Shown: positions 7,323 through 16,173 of the stretch, in pieces | Position numbering within the stretch: the first letter of the stretch is position 1 | How the letters are laid out: every line of letters starts with the position of its first letter | Assembly: GCA_002419135.1 (NCBI GenBank) | Contig: DIFM01000018.1 | Location: forward strand, 1 to 42,914 | Reading direction: 5' to 3' | Origin: Dehalococcoidia bacterium UBA5748 | GTDB lineage: Bacteria; Chloroflexota; Dehalococcoidia; Dehalococcoidales; UBA5627 | DNA: 42,914 bases | Notes under the pieces: model-generated | What the model saw: only the letters and a program-made list of their open reading frames with translations | Told to the model about the DNA's origin: nothing | The model's database searches: none | Position numbers and translations under genes: made by a program

Positions 7323-8414
7323 GTGAATAAGAAAGCTATTCTGGTACTGGAGGATGGTTCAATTTTCGAAGGTTATTCTTTCGGAGCAGATACGGAAACA
7401 AACGGGGAAGTTGTATTCAATACCAGTATGTCGGGTTATCAGGAGATATTGACCGACCCATCGTATGCCGGACAAATCGTAGTTCCGACATATCCGATGA
7501 TTGGTAATTACGGTATTAATGATAACGACTTTGAATCCAAACGGGTACAGGTCAGCGGATTCGTTGTCAGAGAAGAATGCGAAGAACCCAGTCACTATCA
7601 GAGTAGAAAGACTATTAGTGAATATCTATCCGAAAATGGCATAGCCGGAATCCATGGTATCGATACGCGGGCAATCACGCGATTGTTGCGTTCATGCGGT
7701 GTTATGCGCGGTATTATAACTTGCGAAAAAACGCCCGAGCAGGCTTTGGCAGAAATAAAAATGCAACCTGATTACAGCAATACAGACTTTGTACAAAAAG
7801 TTTCTTCTCCGGTTACTTATGATTGGCAGGTTGAAAAATGCAACGATATTATATATAACATTGCTGTTTTAGATTGTGGTTTGAAGTTCAGCATACTGAG
7901 AAAACTAAGCGCTCTTAATTGTGACTTAAAGGTTTTTCCGTGTGACACACCGGCCGCTGAAATACTGAGGATGAATCCGGACGGCGTACTGCTTTCTCCC
8001 GGACCGGGAAATCCGGAACTCTTGGGTTATATTGTCGATAATGTAAAGATACTTGCCGAAAAGAAACCGATTATGGGCATTTGCCTCGGTAATCAGTTAA
8101 TCGGCAGAGCCTTCGGAGCCAAAACTTTTAAGTTGAAGTTCGGTCACCGCGGCGGCAATCATCCGGTTAGGGAACTCAGTAATGGCAGAATTCACATCAC
8201 TGCTCAAAATCATGGTTTTGCTCTAGACCCGGATACGGTGTCAAACGGGCTTGAAGTCAGTTTTATTAACCTTAATGACGGCACTGTTGAAGGAGTCAGT
8301 CATAAGGAGTTACCAATTTTCGGTATCCAGTACCACTCGGAGGCATCTCCGGGCCCGCTCGATACAACATATCTCTTTAAACAGTTTTTAGGAATGATTG
8401 ATAAGCATGTCTAA
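7323..8414 (+). CDS. carA: Carbamoyl-phosphate synthase small subunit (glutaminase)
   Basis: 363 residues, starting at a GTG preceded by AGGAG at 7310-7314. The N-terminal CPSase small-chain domain (about 1-160, with GEVVFNTSMSGYQEILTDPSY) is followed by a class I glutamine amidotransferase domain. The nucleophile is C254 in GICLGNQ, the oxyanion region is LLSPGPGNP, and the His and Glu of the triad are in QYHSEASPGP, where Ser replaces the usual Pro but the catalytic residues are intact. It releases ammonia from glutamine for CarB. Its last codons overlap the start of an unrelated nuclease gene, which separates it from carB by more than 600 bases. Confidence 0.95.
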   Translation: MNKKAILVLEDGSIFEGYSFGADTETNGEVVFNTSMSGYQEILTDPSYAGQIVVPTYPMIGNYGINDNDFESKRVQVSGFVVREECEEPSHYQSRKTISEYLSENGIAGIHGIDTRAITRLLRSCGVMRGIITCEKTPEQALAEIKMQPDYSNTDFVQKVSSPVTYDWQVEKCNDIIYNIAVLDCGLKFSILRKLSALNCDLKVFPCDTPAAEILRMNPDGVLLSPGPGNPELLGYIVDNVKILAEKKPIMGICLGNQLIGRAFGAKTFKLKFGHRGGNHPVRELSNGRIHITAQNHGFALDPDTVSNGLEVSFINLNDGTVEGVSHKELPIFGIQYHSEASPGPLDTTYLFKQFLGMIDKHV

Positions 8415-8913
8415 GAGGAAAGCTATATTGGCTTATAAAACGACACTAAAAGTGCCCGCCAAAAGACTCAGGATTAATTTGATGGATGCAGAGAGGTGTC
8501 TTTGGTCAAAACTAAGGCTAAAACAGATAAATGGATGCCAGTTCTACAGACAAAAACCTATCGGTAATTATATTGTCGATTTCTACTGCCCGAATGCAAA
8601 ACTGGTTATCGAAGTCGATGGAGGGCAGCATTTTTTTGATGTGCACATAGCATCTGATAAATTAAGGGATGAGTATATGCAAAGTCTCGGCTTAAAAGTT
8701 TTAAGATTTACGAATGTAGATGTACTGAAGAATATCAGCGGGGTTATTGATTATATTTTGAGTATTATGGAAAATACAACGGATACGGAGAAAATCCCCC
8801 TTGTTCCCCCTTTTCCAAAGTGGGAGAACACGCCTTGCCTAAAAAGTAAAGAGAAGCCAATTAATCGCAAGGATAATCTATTATTAAATAGAGATAATGG
8901 AAAACCACAATAA
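8407..8913 (+). CDS. DUF559 endonuclease-domain protein
   Basis: 168 residues from the ATG at 8407, overlapping the end of carA by 8 bases (an in-frame TTG at 8398 is the alternative). Residues about 20-120 form a DUF559 domain, a Vsr-like PD-(D/E)xK nuclease fold: E29 in AERCLW, then QKPIGNYIVDFYCP with D58, and E69-V-D71 in VIEVDGGQH, followed by the strand LGLKVLRFTN. The tail from about residue 129 is encoded by an intergenic repeat (KIPLVPPFPKW), so it is probably not part of the functional fold. DNA substrate and role are unknown. Its place between carA and carB is abnormal and suggests insertion as a unit together with the repeats downstream. Confidence 0.8.
   Translation: MSKRKAILAYKTTLKVPAKRLRINLMDAERCLWSKLRLKQINGCQFYRQKPIGNYIVDFYCPNAKLVIEVDGGQHFFDVHIASDKLRDEYMQSLGLKVLRFTNVDVLKNISGVIDYILSIMENTTDTEKIPLVPPFPKWENTPCLKSKEKPINRKDNLLLNRDNGKPQ
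8792..8828 (+). repeat. Repeat copy 1 of an inverted pair, inside the DUF559 reading frame
   Basis: A C-rich then G-rich palindromic element beginning AAATCCCCC and ending AAAGTGGGAGAA. It has a short internal hairpin (CCCCCTTT with AAAGTGGG). It corresponds to the reverse complement of 8950-8987 with scattered mismatches. It resembles the widespread 'CCCCCTTT...AAAGGGGG' intergenic repeats of many environmental bacteria and supplies the last coding part of the nuclease gene. Confidence 0.6.
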
Positions 8914-8949
8914 TTTTTCTCTCATTTGTGCACAGGGAGACAATATAGT

Positions 8950-8987
8950 CACTTCTCCCTTTCGTAAAGGGAGATTGAGAGGGATTT
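8950..8987 (-). repeat. Repeat copy 2 of the inverted pair
   Basis: The inverted partner of 8792-8828: read on the minus strand it begins AAATCCCTCTCAATCTCCC and continues into a CTTT...AAAG hairpin. The plus strand shows the hairpin CTCCCTTT/AAAGGGAG. The two copies enclose about 120 bases with no other gene and lie just before carB. The pair could fold the transcript between carA and carB into a long stem and so lower carB expression. Confidence 0.6.
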
Positions 8988-9027
8988 AACTAAAGGTAGA
9001 CATACTGCAAACTTGAAAGGGAAATAA

Positions 9028-12000
9028 ATGACAGACAAACCTAAAAAAGTATTGATTATCGGTTCAGGTCCTATTATTATCGGGCAGGCTGCAGAATTCG
9101 ACTACGCCGGAACTCAGGCATGTAAAGCTATGCGTGAAGAGGGAATTATCTCGGTACTTGTTAACTCGAACCCGGCAACAATTATGACCGATGAGGACAT
9201 TGCCGATATTGTATATATAGAGCCGCTTACTGTCGAGGTTATTACACGAATAATCGAGAAAGAACGACCCGATGGGTTATTACCTACCCTCGGAGGTCAA
9301 ACCGGGCTGAATATGGCTGTTGACCTGGATGATGCCGGCGTGCTTGCAAAATATAATGTCAAATCACTTGGCACTCCTATTGATTCCATCCGCAAGGGGG
9401 AAGACCGGGAACTTTTTAAGGAAATGCTGGAAGAAATAGGCGAACCGGCACCGCCCAGCGCTACCGTAAAGAATATTAAAGAAGCCCGTAAAGCAGCACA
9501 AAGGCTGGAATTACCGCTTGTTGTTCGCCCCGCTTATACACTTGGCGGTACCGGCGGCGGATTTGCCAATAACTGGGAGCAATTCGATGAGGTCGTTACC
9601 ACCGGTTTAAACGCCAGCCCTATTCATCAGGTACTTCTGGAAAAATCACTGGTCGGCTGGAAAGAAATCGAATATGAGGTTATGCGAGACGGCGCCAATA
9701 ATTGTATAACCATCTGTAATATGGAAAATATAGACCCGATGGGTGTGCATACAGGCGACAGTATTGTTGTTGCACCTACCCAGACATTGACAAATAAGGA
9801 ATGCCAGATGTTGAGAACTGCCAGTCTCAAAATTATCCGGGCTTTAGGGGTTGAAGGTGGTTGCAACGTGCAATTCGCTCTTGACCCGAAAAGCAATCAA
9901 TACTATGTAATAGAGGTAAACCCGCGTGTCAGCCGCAGTTCTGCCCTTGCCAGTAAAGCCACCGGATACCCGATTGCACGCGTTGCTTCCAAGATAGCAA
10001 TCGGTAAGAGGCTTGACGAAATCCCCAATGCGGTAACCGGGAAAACGATGGCTTCTTTTGAGCCGTCTATTGATTATATAGTCGCTAAGATACCCCGCTG
10101 GCCATTCGATAAGTTCGATTCAGGAGACAGGGTTATCGGTACACAGATGAAGGCTACCGGAGAGGTGATGGCAATCGATAGATGTTTCGAAGCCGCCATT
10201 CAAAAAGCTATTCGTTCACTGGAATTCGGTAAGCGTTCTCTTTTATGGGAAGACCCCAAATGGGTACTTTCAGAAGACATAAAATCGTATCCCCTCTATC
10301 CCAGCGACCTAAGAATATGGGCGGTTATGGCTGCGCTACGCCGCGGCAAATCAGTCGAAGAAATTGCCCAACACACTGGTTATGACCTGTGGTTTCTGAA
10401 TAAATTTAGAAATATTATCGATATGGAAAAAAGGCTTCTATCGGAGCCACTGACGCCTGACCTGTTACTACAGTCCAAAAGACTCGGTTTTTCCGACATT
10501 CAAATAGGCACTCTGGCAGATAGATTGCCGGAACAGGTCAGAAAGTTGCGCCACGACTGGGGTATGCAACCTGTTTATAAGATGGTAGATACATGTGCGG
10601 CGGAATTCGATGCAGCTACCCCCTATTTCTACAGCACTTATGAAAAAGAAAATGAATCGCTTGCGGAAAAACGCAGTAAGGCAATTGTTATCGGCAGCGG
10701 CCCCATCCGCATAGGCCAGGGTATTGAATTCGATTATTGCAGCGTACATTCCGCATGGGCACTGCAGAAATCCGGCTATCAGAGCATTATGATAAACTCC
10801 AACCCTGAAACGGTATCTACGGATTTTGACACCAGCGACAGATTATATTTTGAAGCTCTTGATGAAGAAAGCGTCAGGGATATTATAGAAAACGAGAGTT
10901 ACGATATGGATGTTGATAATAATAATATCCAAGAGCCTAATTGCATTCTTCAATTCGGCGGGCAAACCGCTATAAATCTGGCAACTCCGTTGACACGAGC
11001 GGGGCTTCCCATAATCGGCTCCAGTTCGGAAACGATCGACCTGGCTGAGGATAGAAAGTGTTTTGAGCATTTTCTAAGTGAACTGGGTATTCCTCAAGCA
11101 CCAGGAGCCGCCGTAACAACTGTCGAAGAAGCTGTAAAGGTCGCAGAGCTCATCGGTTATCCGGTGCTGGTACGACCAAGCTATGTTCTGGGCGGCAGAG
11201 CCATGGAAATAGTGCACAATGTCAACGAACTTGCCCGTTATGTTAAGCTAGCGGCAGACCTTGATACAGGCCATCCGGTTTTAATCGATAAATATCTGTT
11301 GGGGAAAGAAGTAGAAATAGACGCTATCTGCGACGGGGAAAGCGTTTTTATCCCCGGTATTATGGAACATATCGAGAGAGCCGGTGTTCACAGCGGAGAT
11401 TCGATGGCAATTTACCCGGCAATCAAGTTGACAAAAACAGAAATTGATACTATTGAAGATTATTCCATACGTATCGGGCTTGCCCTGGATATAAATGGAT
11501 TAATGAATATTCAGTTCGATGTGGTAAGAGACGGCAGTGGTAAATCAAAAATATATGTGCTCGAGGTTAACCCGCGTGCCAGCCGCACAGTACCATTCAT
11601 TTCCAAAGTGACCGGAATACCGATAGTAGATGTCGCAACAAAAGTTATGCTCGGGGAAAGCCTCAAGGAACAGGGTTTCCAAAGCGGATTATTCCCCAAT
11701 AAAAAATTAATTGCTATCAAAGCTCCGGTATTTTCTATGTCAAAACTGCTTGGAGTTGATACATATTTAGGACCCGAAATGAAATCCACCGGCGAGGTTA
11801 TGGGAATAGACATATCATTTAATGGCGCACTTACAAAAGCTCTTTTAGCTGCCGGTTTGATGCTTCCCGAGAAAGGCAGCATGTTATTCAGCATAGCAGA
11901 CCGCGATAAGGCAGAAGCACTACCGATTATAAAAAATTTCCATGACGCCGGTTTTAAGCTGTATGCTACCGAAGGGACTTCCGAACTTTTGCAAAATGCC

Positions 12001-12273
12001 GGATTATCCGTATCTATGATAACCAAAAAGCTGGACGAAGGACATCCCAATGTAATCGATATTATTCATGACGGAACCGTAAACGGTGTGGTTAATACTA
12101 TAACCGGAGGCAGGGTTTCACTGAGAGACGGTTTCCATATCCGCCGTGCCGCCGCTGAGCAACGTATCCCCTGTTTTACTTCTTTGGATACCGCCAGGGC
12201 GGTTTCCGAAGTGCTTACCAACGGTCAACACAACTACGAAGTATTATCCATGCCGGAATACCGTAACCGTTAA
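9028..12273 (+). CDS. carB: Carbamoyl-phosphate synthase large subunit
   Basis: A full-length 1081-residue CarB. Two homologous halves are visible, each with a nucleotide-binding start (KKVLIIGSGPIIIGQAAEFD; KAIVIGSGPIRIGQGIEFD), an ATP-grasp domain, and the VNPRVSRSSALASKATG / VNPRASRTVPFISKVTG segments. The C-terminal region (about 940-1081) is the MGS-like allosteric domain. It makes carbamoyl phosphate from bicarbonate, two ATP and CarA-derived ammonia, for both pyrimidine and arginine synthesis. AAAGGGA at 9017-9023 is the ribosome binding site. The 613-base separation from carA is unusual, because these subunits are normally adjacent; it is explained by the inserted nuclease gene and repeats. 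Confidence 0.96.
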   Translation: MTDKPKKVLIIGSGPIIIGQAAEFDYAGTQACKAMREEGIISVLVNSNPATIMTDEDIADIVYIEPLTVEVITRIIEKERPDGLLPTLGGQTGLNMAVDLDDAGVLAKYNVKSLGTPIDSIRKGEDRELFKEMLEEIGEPAPPSATVKNIKEARKAAQRLELPLVVRPAYTLGGTGGGFANNWEQFDEVVTTGLNASPIHQVLLEKSLVGWKEIEYEVMRDGANNCITICNMENIDPMGVHTGDSIVVAPTQTLTNKECQMLRTASLKIIRALGVEGGCNVQFALDPKSNQYYVIEVNPRVSRSSALASKATGYPIARVASKIAIGKRLDEIPNAVTGKTMASFEPSIDYIVAKIPRWPFDKFDSGDRVIGTQMKATGEVMAIDRCFEAAIQKAIRSLEFGKRSLLWEDPKWVLSEDIKSYPLYPSDLRIWAVMAALRRGKSVEEIAQHTGYDLWFLNKFRNIIDMEKRLLSEPLTPDLLLQSKRLGFSDIQIGTLADRLPEQVRKLRHDWGMQPVYKMVDTCAAEFDAATPYFYSTYEKENESLAEKRSKAIVIGSGPIRIGQGIEFDYCSVHSAWALQKSGYQSIMINSNPETVSTDFDTSDRLYFEALDEESVRDIIENESYDMDVDNNNIQEPNCILQFGGQTAINLATPLTRAGLPIIGSSSETIDLAEDRKCFEHFLSELGIPQAPGAAVTTVEEAVKVAELIGYPVLVRPSYVLGGRAMEIVHNVNELARYVKLAADLDTGHPVLIDKYLLGKEVEIDAICDGESVFIPGIMEHIERAGVHSGDSMAIYPAIKLTKTEIDTIEDYSIRIGLALDINGLMNIQFDVVRDGSGKSKIYVLEVNPRASRTVPFISKVTGIPIVDVATKVMLGESLKEQGFQSGLFPNKKLIAIKAPVFSMSKLLGVDTYLGPEMKSTGEVMGIDISFNGALTKALLAAGLMLPEKGSMLFSIADRDKAEALPIIKNFHDAGFKLYATEGTSELLQNAGLSVSMITKKLDEGHPNVIDIIHDGTVNGVVNTITGGRVSLRDGFHIRRAAAEQRIPCFTSLDTARAVSEVLTNGQHNYEVLSMPEYRNR

Positions 12274-12312
12274 ATAATATAACAACAGGAGATTGATATA
12301 GACAATAATATT

Positions 12313-13089
12313 TTGATTAATGCCAAACATTCGATATGCAACGTCATCTCAAACAAAGAGATAATGCCGGGTGTTTTCTTAACGTGGATTGAAGCGCCGG
12401 ACATTGCAGCCTCCGCAAAACCAGGACAATTTATAATGATGCAATGCGGGGATGATACACTGCTTCGCAGACCGATAAGTATCCATCGAGTTGATGCGGG
12501 CAATCTGGCTGTTTTATACGCTAAATTAGGGCGGGGCACTCAATGGCTTTCAAAGCAGAAAGAGCAAGCCCTGATTGACATACTGGGGCCCCTGGGCAAT
12601 GGTTATTCGATCAGGCACGATGCCGAAAACTTATTGCTGATTGCCGGCGGAATGGGTATTGCCCCGCTTATGTTTTTAGCTGAATCGGCTACTTCTAAAG
12701 GTAAAAACATTACACTGCTTCTGGGCGCGCAGAAAGCTGAAATGGTATTCCCCGCTAATCTACTTCCTGTCGATATTAAGTCCATAGTGACTACGGATGA
12801 CGGGTCGATGGGTATTAAAGGCAGAACTACCGATATTCTACTTGATTATCTGGATGAAGCCGACCAGATATTTGCCTGCGGTCCCACACCGATGTATCGT
12901 ACAATATATAAAAATAACCTCTTAAAAAACAAACCATGCCAGATATCGCTGGAAGTACGCATGGCGTGCGGAATGGGCGCATGTTACGGCTGTACTATCA
13001 AGGCAAGGCAGGGCTTGAAGCAGGTTTGTCATGACGGACCGGTATTTGATTTCGACGATGTGATCTGGGATGAACTGGTAGATATTTAG
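12313..13089 (+). CDS. pyrK: Dihydroorotate dehydrogenase B electron-transfer subunit
   Basis: About 258 residues with ferredoxin-reductase-like FAD and NAD domains and a C-terminal [2Fe-2S] site. The FAD-binding motif is LLRRPISIHRV, the NAD region IAGGMGIAPLMFLAE, and the cluster cysteines are CGMGACYGC plus a fourth Cys 12 residues on (CX4CX2CX11C). It carries electrons from dihydroorotate via PyrD to NAD. No pyrD is seen here. Start choice is problematic: the only standard in-frame codon is TTG at 12313, which lacks a ribosome binding site; AGGAG at 12287-12291 is ideally spaced for an in-frame ATA at 12298, giving five more residues (Met-Asp-Asn-Asn-Ile before the TTG codon). Confidence 0.88.
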   Translation: MINAKHSICNVISNKEIMPGVFLTWIEAPDIAASAKPGQFIMMQCGDDTLLRRPISIHRVDAGNLAVLYAKLGRGTQWLSKQKEQALIDILGPLGNGYSIRHDAENLLLIAGGMGIAPLMFLAESATSKGKNITLLLGAQKAEMVFPANLLPVDIKSIVTTDDGSMGIKGRTTDILLDYLDEADQIFACGPTPMYRTIYKNNLLKNKPCQISLEVRMACGMGACYGCTIKARQGLKQVCHDGPVFDFDDVIWDELVDI

Positions 13090-13123
13090 TTGGTTTTTCT
13101 AATATTTTACAGGAGGTTAATCT

Positions 13124-13337
13124 ATATCAAATCTGTTCAAAGGCTTAGCGACAACAGTCATTTTGGGTTCTCTTTATATTCGGTATCATAAGACTGATAA
13201 TCGGTCTGGCTATGGCTTTTTCAACCGGCTCCGATGTGGCATCCATTTCAACATACCTCGACTTTTTTGTAGCAATCTGCAGCCTGACCTTATCAATAGT
13301 GGTTATGAAATTACGCCAATCAATGCTTTATAATTAA
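13124..13337 (+). pseudogene. Small membrane protein, probably frameshifted
   Basis: A perfect AGGAGG (13111-13116) sits 7 bases before an ATA at 13124, which opens a short frame (ISNLFKGLATTVILGS). A different frame, open from 13149 to the TAA at 13335-13337, encodes a credible two-helix membrane protein (WVLFIFGIIRLIIGLAMAF, then FFVAICSLTLSIVVM) but has no ATG, GTG or TTG near its beginning. The simplest reading is a small gene at the end of the pyr operon that has lost its start codon and suffered a frameshift, or a sequencing error. No family is recognised. Confidence 0.4.
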
Positions 13338-13352
13338 AATACGGAAAGAAAT

Positions 13353-13385
13353 CTTTTTAAACAACATTATTAAAAAGTCTTTTTT
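13353..13385 (+). terminator. Terminator at the end of the pyr operon
   Basis: CTTTTTAA (13353-13360) pairs with TTAAAAAG (13370-13377) and is followed by TCTTTTTT. The stem is AT-rich but the T run is convincing. It ends rightward transcription just where the convergent hydrolase gene stops. Confidence 0.5.
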
Positions 13386-14253
13386 AAAGTCTGGCAGATA
13401 GAAACTGAACTATCTTTTCGACGTATTGCTTGGGATAAGTCATATAGGATTGGCTATGCCCTGCTCCGGAGGCGATCCATATATCATCTAACGAATTATT
13501 TGATGCATTCATCAGACTATAAGCATCATAAGGCGGTACCGACATATCCTCGGAACCGTTGATAAAAAATATGGGGCATTTTATATGAGGCACCTTATCG
13601 ATTGCGCTTTCTTTATCCAATCCAAAAAAGAGCCTCCCCATTAAAACCGATCCCGGCTTAAAAATAACAAAAGGTTTAAATGTATTTGCCAGCACTCTTT
13701 TTGTCATTTCGGGTATACTGGTAAAACAACTGTCGCAAATAACAGCTTTAATATCATTATTTTCCCTGGCAGAGGAAATAGCCGCGGAAGCTCCGATGGA
13801 TACTCCGAGTAAAATAATATTCTCCTCTTTCCCATTCCGCTTTATGATATAATCTATCGCCCCGCTGAAATCTCTTTCCAGTATAGAACGGCAACTCAAT
13901 TTTGCCGATTGTGATTCCCCACACCCCCTCCTTTCAAAAACAAGCACGTTATAACCTCGTTTTACCAAATCCACACATAACTCCAGCATTTTCGTCGAGC
14001 GGTCTTCCCTTGTTTGTTTACCGCCCGGCATTGCTATAATTGTTTGATTAGTGCCTGCCGGTATATACCAGCCCTTTAAAAGCAAATTATCGATACGGCT
14101 GTAAAAACTTACATTTTCATACGGGAGTCCGAATAAAGCCGGCGTCATTGTAACAGGCCTTCTTAAACTCATAGCTATTCCGTTCGCTATCAGAAAAGAG
14201 GTCAGTAAGTATAAAAACGCCAGACCCAAAACTATCCAGAAAATTATATCCAT
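13384..14253 (-). CDS. Membrane-anchored alpha/beta hydrolase
   Basis: 289 residues from the ATG at 14253; an upstream in-frame start would add 15 poorly supported residues. Residues 3-25 are one hydrophobic helix, a signal anchor. The catalytic triad of a serine hydrolase is visible: nucleophile S152 in GVSIG, D235 in NGSEDMSVPP, and H265 in ASGAGHSQS. The order and the ERRGCGES segment resemble the BEM46/YqkD-like hydrolases often annotated as DUF-type dienelactone-hydrolase relatives. Substrate is unknown. It faces the same way as the next gene to the right (14333-15037), 79 bases away, so the two may be co-transcribed. Confidence 0.85.
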   Translation of the reverse strand: MDIIFWIVLGLAFLYLLTSFLIANGIAMSLRRPVTMTPALFGLPYENVSFYSRIDNLLLKGWYIPAGTNQTIIAMPGGKQTREDRSTKMLELCVDLVKRGYNVLVFERRGCGESQSAKLSCRSILERDFSGAIDYIIKRNGKEENIILLGVSIGASAAISSARENNDIKAVICDSCFTSIPEMTKRVLANTFKPFVIFKPGSVLMGRLFFGLDKESAIDKVPHIKCPIFFINGSEDMSVPPYDAYSLMNASNNSLDDIWIASGAGHSQSYMTYPKQYVEKIVQFLSARL

Positions 14254-14332
14254 ATTGACACCCGACTGTTTGTATATGTAAATTATCTTATATAGCAATC
14301 AATTGTTCAAGGATTACTATCCGCTACACAAT

Positions 14333-15037
14333 TCAATAATGGTATTTCTTTAACCTGACAGAAAATTCCTCAATCCTATCAGATGCGTTCTTAATTAAAG
14401 GTAAGCCATGCCCAAAACAAACGATATTAAACTCCATATCCGCTATTTTTTGTATCAAGCGTATTTCCTGTGAAATGTTAACGGTAAACTCTCCGGACGG
14501 CAAGCTGAGCTTATATGTGTTTGCCACTAAATCTCCGATTATCAGCGCATCTTCCTGCGGGATATAAAGAGAAATACTGCCCAGTGTATGCCCCGGAGTA
14601 TGTATTATTTTTATTCCTCCCAGAACTGGCAATATATCACCATCCTCAACTTTAACATCTACATCTATCGGGTCGGGGCTCCAGAAGCATTTCATAAACT
14701 TGAACTGCCTCAATGCTTTTGGACAGGGGTGAGGCAATCTGCCTTCTATGTACGGGGCGTCATCTGTATGGGCAATTACATTAGCGCCTGTTAACTGTCT
14801 TAATTTTAACAGGTTACCGGTGTGGTCTATGTGATAATGTGTCAGGATTATATTTTCCACATCGGAAAGCGAATAACCGAGTTTTTTTACCACACGGCAT
14901 ATTTGCGACACTCTTCCTTTATAACCGGTATTGATGATAGTCAGCTTTGTATCAAGTAATAAGTAAATATTGGTGCTGAGTACGCCCGTACCCCGCAAAC
15001 CATTCGTCATATAGATATGAGAAGTGATTTTTCCCAT
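14333..15037 (-). CDS. Metallo-beta-lactamase-fold hydrolase
   Basis: A 234-residue MBL-fold enzyme. The metal motif is H67-Y-H69-I-D71-H72 (THYHIDHTG), with further ligands in IHTPGHTLGS, the bridging Asp in IIGDLV, and the last His in CFGHG. This is the glyoxalase-II-like arrangement for two zinc or iron ions. It could be a thioesterase, glyoxalase or lactonase; the sequence does not decide. No signal peptide is seen, so it acts in the cytoplasm. AAGG lies a few bases before its ATG. Confidence 0.87.
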   Translation of the reverse strand: MGKITSHIYMTNGLRGTGVLSTNIYLLLDTKLTIINTGYKGRVSQICRVVKKLGYSLSDVENIILTHYHIDHTGNLLKLRQLTGANVIAHTDDAPYIEGRLPHPCPKALRQFKFMKCFWSPDPIDVDVKVEDGDILPVLGGIKIIHTPGHTLGSISLYIPQEDALIIGDLVANTYKLSLPSGEFTVNISQEIRLIQKIADMEFNIVCFGHGLPLIKNASDRIEEFSVRLKKYHY

Positions 15038-15126
15038 CGCAAAACCTTATCCTTGGCTATCTTATTATACTTTATTAAGATAACGCCTTACTTATAGCTA
15101 ACCGGTTATAGTCTTAGCCCTGCACT

Positions 15127-15155
15127 TTGCCATTATCTTAAACGGCGGTTATAAT
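15127..15155 (+). promoter_or_regulatory. Promoter of the nitrilase-family gene
   Basis: TTGCCA at 15127-15132, 17 bases, then TATAAT at 15150-15155. Transcription would begin near 15162, giving a leader of about 17 bases that contains AGGAGGG (15166-15172) ahead of the ATG at 15179. Confidence 0.65.
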
Positions 15156-15178
15156 CATTTTGTACAGGAGGGAATAAT

Positions 15179-16018
15179 ATGATTGACACAGTAACTATTG
15201 CTGCCGTCCAGATGGAACCGATATTAATGCAAAACAAAAATAATCTCTATAACATTATATCTAAAATTATAACCGCCTCGGAAGAAGGCGCACAACTTAT
15301 CGTTTTTCCCGAATGCGCTCTTTCCGGTTATTTGTTTACCTCCCTTGATGAAGCCCTGCCTTATATGGAAAATGTACCCGGACCTTTTACGAATGAACTT
15401 AATAAGTATGCCAAGAAACTGAATGTGTACATCATTGCGGGACTCTTGGAAAAAGAGGGAGATAAGCATTTTAATACAGCCGTTCTAATCGGCCCCGATG
15501 GGCTTATCGGAAAGTACCGCAAGATTCACCTGCCCTTTTTGGGAATCGACCGATTTATCGACAAGGGGGACCGGGAGTTTAAGGTATATAATACCCCAAT
15601 CGGTAATATCGGCATTCACATCTGTTACGACTGCAATTTCCCGGAATGTGCCAGGGTTATGTCTTTAATGGGCGCAGATATACTGGCGCTGCCAACCAAC
15701 TGGCCTCAGGGCAGGCAAAGAATCCCGGAACATATTGTATTATGCCGCGCCTATGAAAATAAGGTTAATTTTGTAGCCGCAAACCGCACCGGAATTGAGC
15801 GCAACGTAAAATTCATCGGTTTAAGCAGAATCTTAGATACAAGCGGAGAAATTATTGCCGGAGCTTCTGATGATAGTGAGCAAATAGTCTACGGCAGCAT
15901 CAGCCTTTCCGCCGCACGCCAGAAACAGGTCGTATTCAAAGAACGTGAATTTGAAATCAATTTTTTCAAGGATAGAAGACCAGAGTTCTATGGCGAAATC
16001 ACAGACGAACGCAAGTAG
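15179..16018 (+). CDS. Carbon-nitrogen hydrolase (nitrilase superfamily)
   Basis: A 279-residue single-domain amidohydrolase. The Glu-Lys-Cys triad is E45 (FPECALSGY), K115 (YRKIHLPF) and C149 (HICYDCNFPE), all in the canonical order. Family members hydrolyse amides such as N-carbamoyl compounds, omega-amides or glutamine in NAD synthetase; the sequence is close to the 'predicted amidohydrolase' group and does not indicate one substrate. It has its own promoter and a strong ribosome binding site. The gap after it (16019-16173) shows nothing I can assign. Confidence 0.88.
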   Translation: MIDTVTIAAVQMEPILMQNKNNLYNIISKIITASEEGAQLIVFPECALSGYLFTSLDEALPYMENVPGPFTNELNKYAKKLNVYIIAGLLEKEGDKHFNTAVLIGPDGLIGKYRKIHLPFLGIDRFIDKGDREFKVYNTPIGNIGIHICYDCNFPECARVMSLMGADILALPTNWPQGRQRIPEHIVLCRAYENKVNFVAANRTGIERNVKFIGLSRILDTSGEIIAGASDDSEQIVYGSISLSAARQKQVVFKEREFEINFFKDRRPEFYGEITDERK

Positions 16019-16173
16019 ACATACGCGATTATTACATAGTCAACTGCGCCTGAACCCGTTCACAATACCGAAAAGCCACATCAGCCAATGGCGGCAGATT
16101 ACGCTATTCCGTATCCAGCGACTTCTTTACACTATTATATTAAACGCCAAGGATTATGGCTATAACTTAATAT

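Noticed and set aside
11511..12050. A 179-codon minus-strand frame within carB
   Set aside because: Antisense shadow of a well-conserved gene, no start signals, and the peptide has no recognisable pattern.
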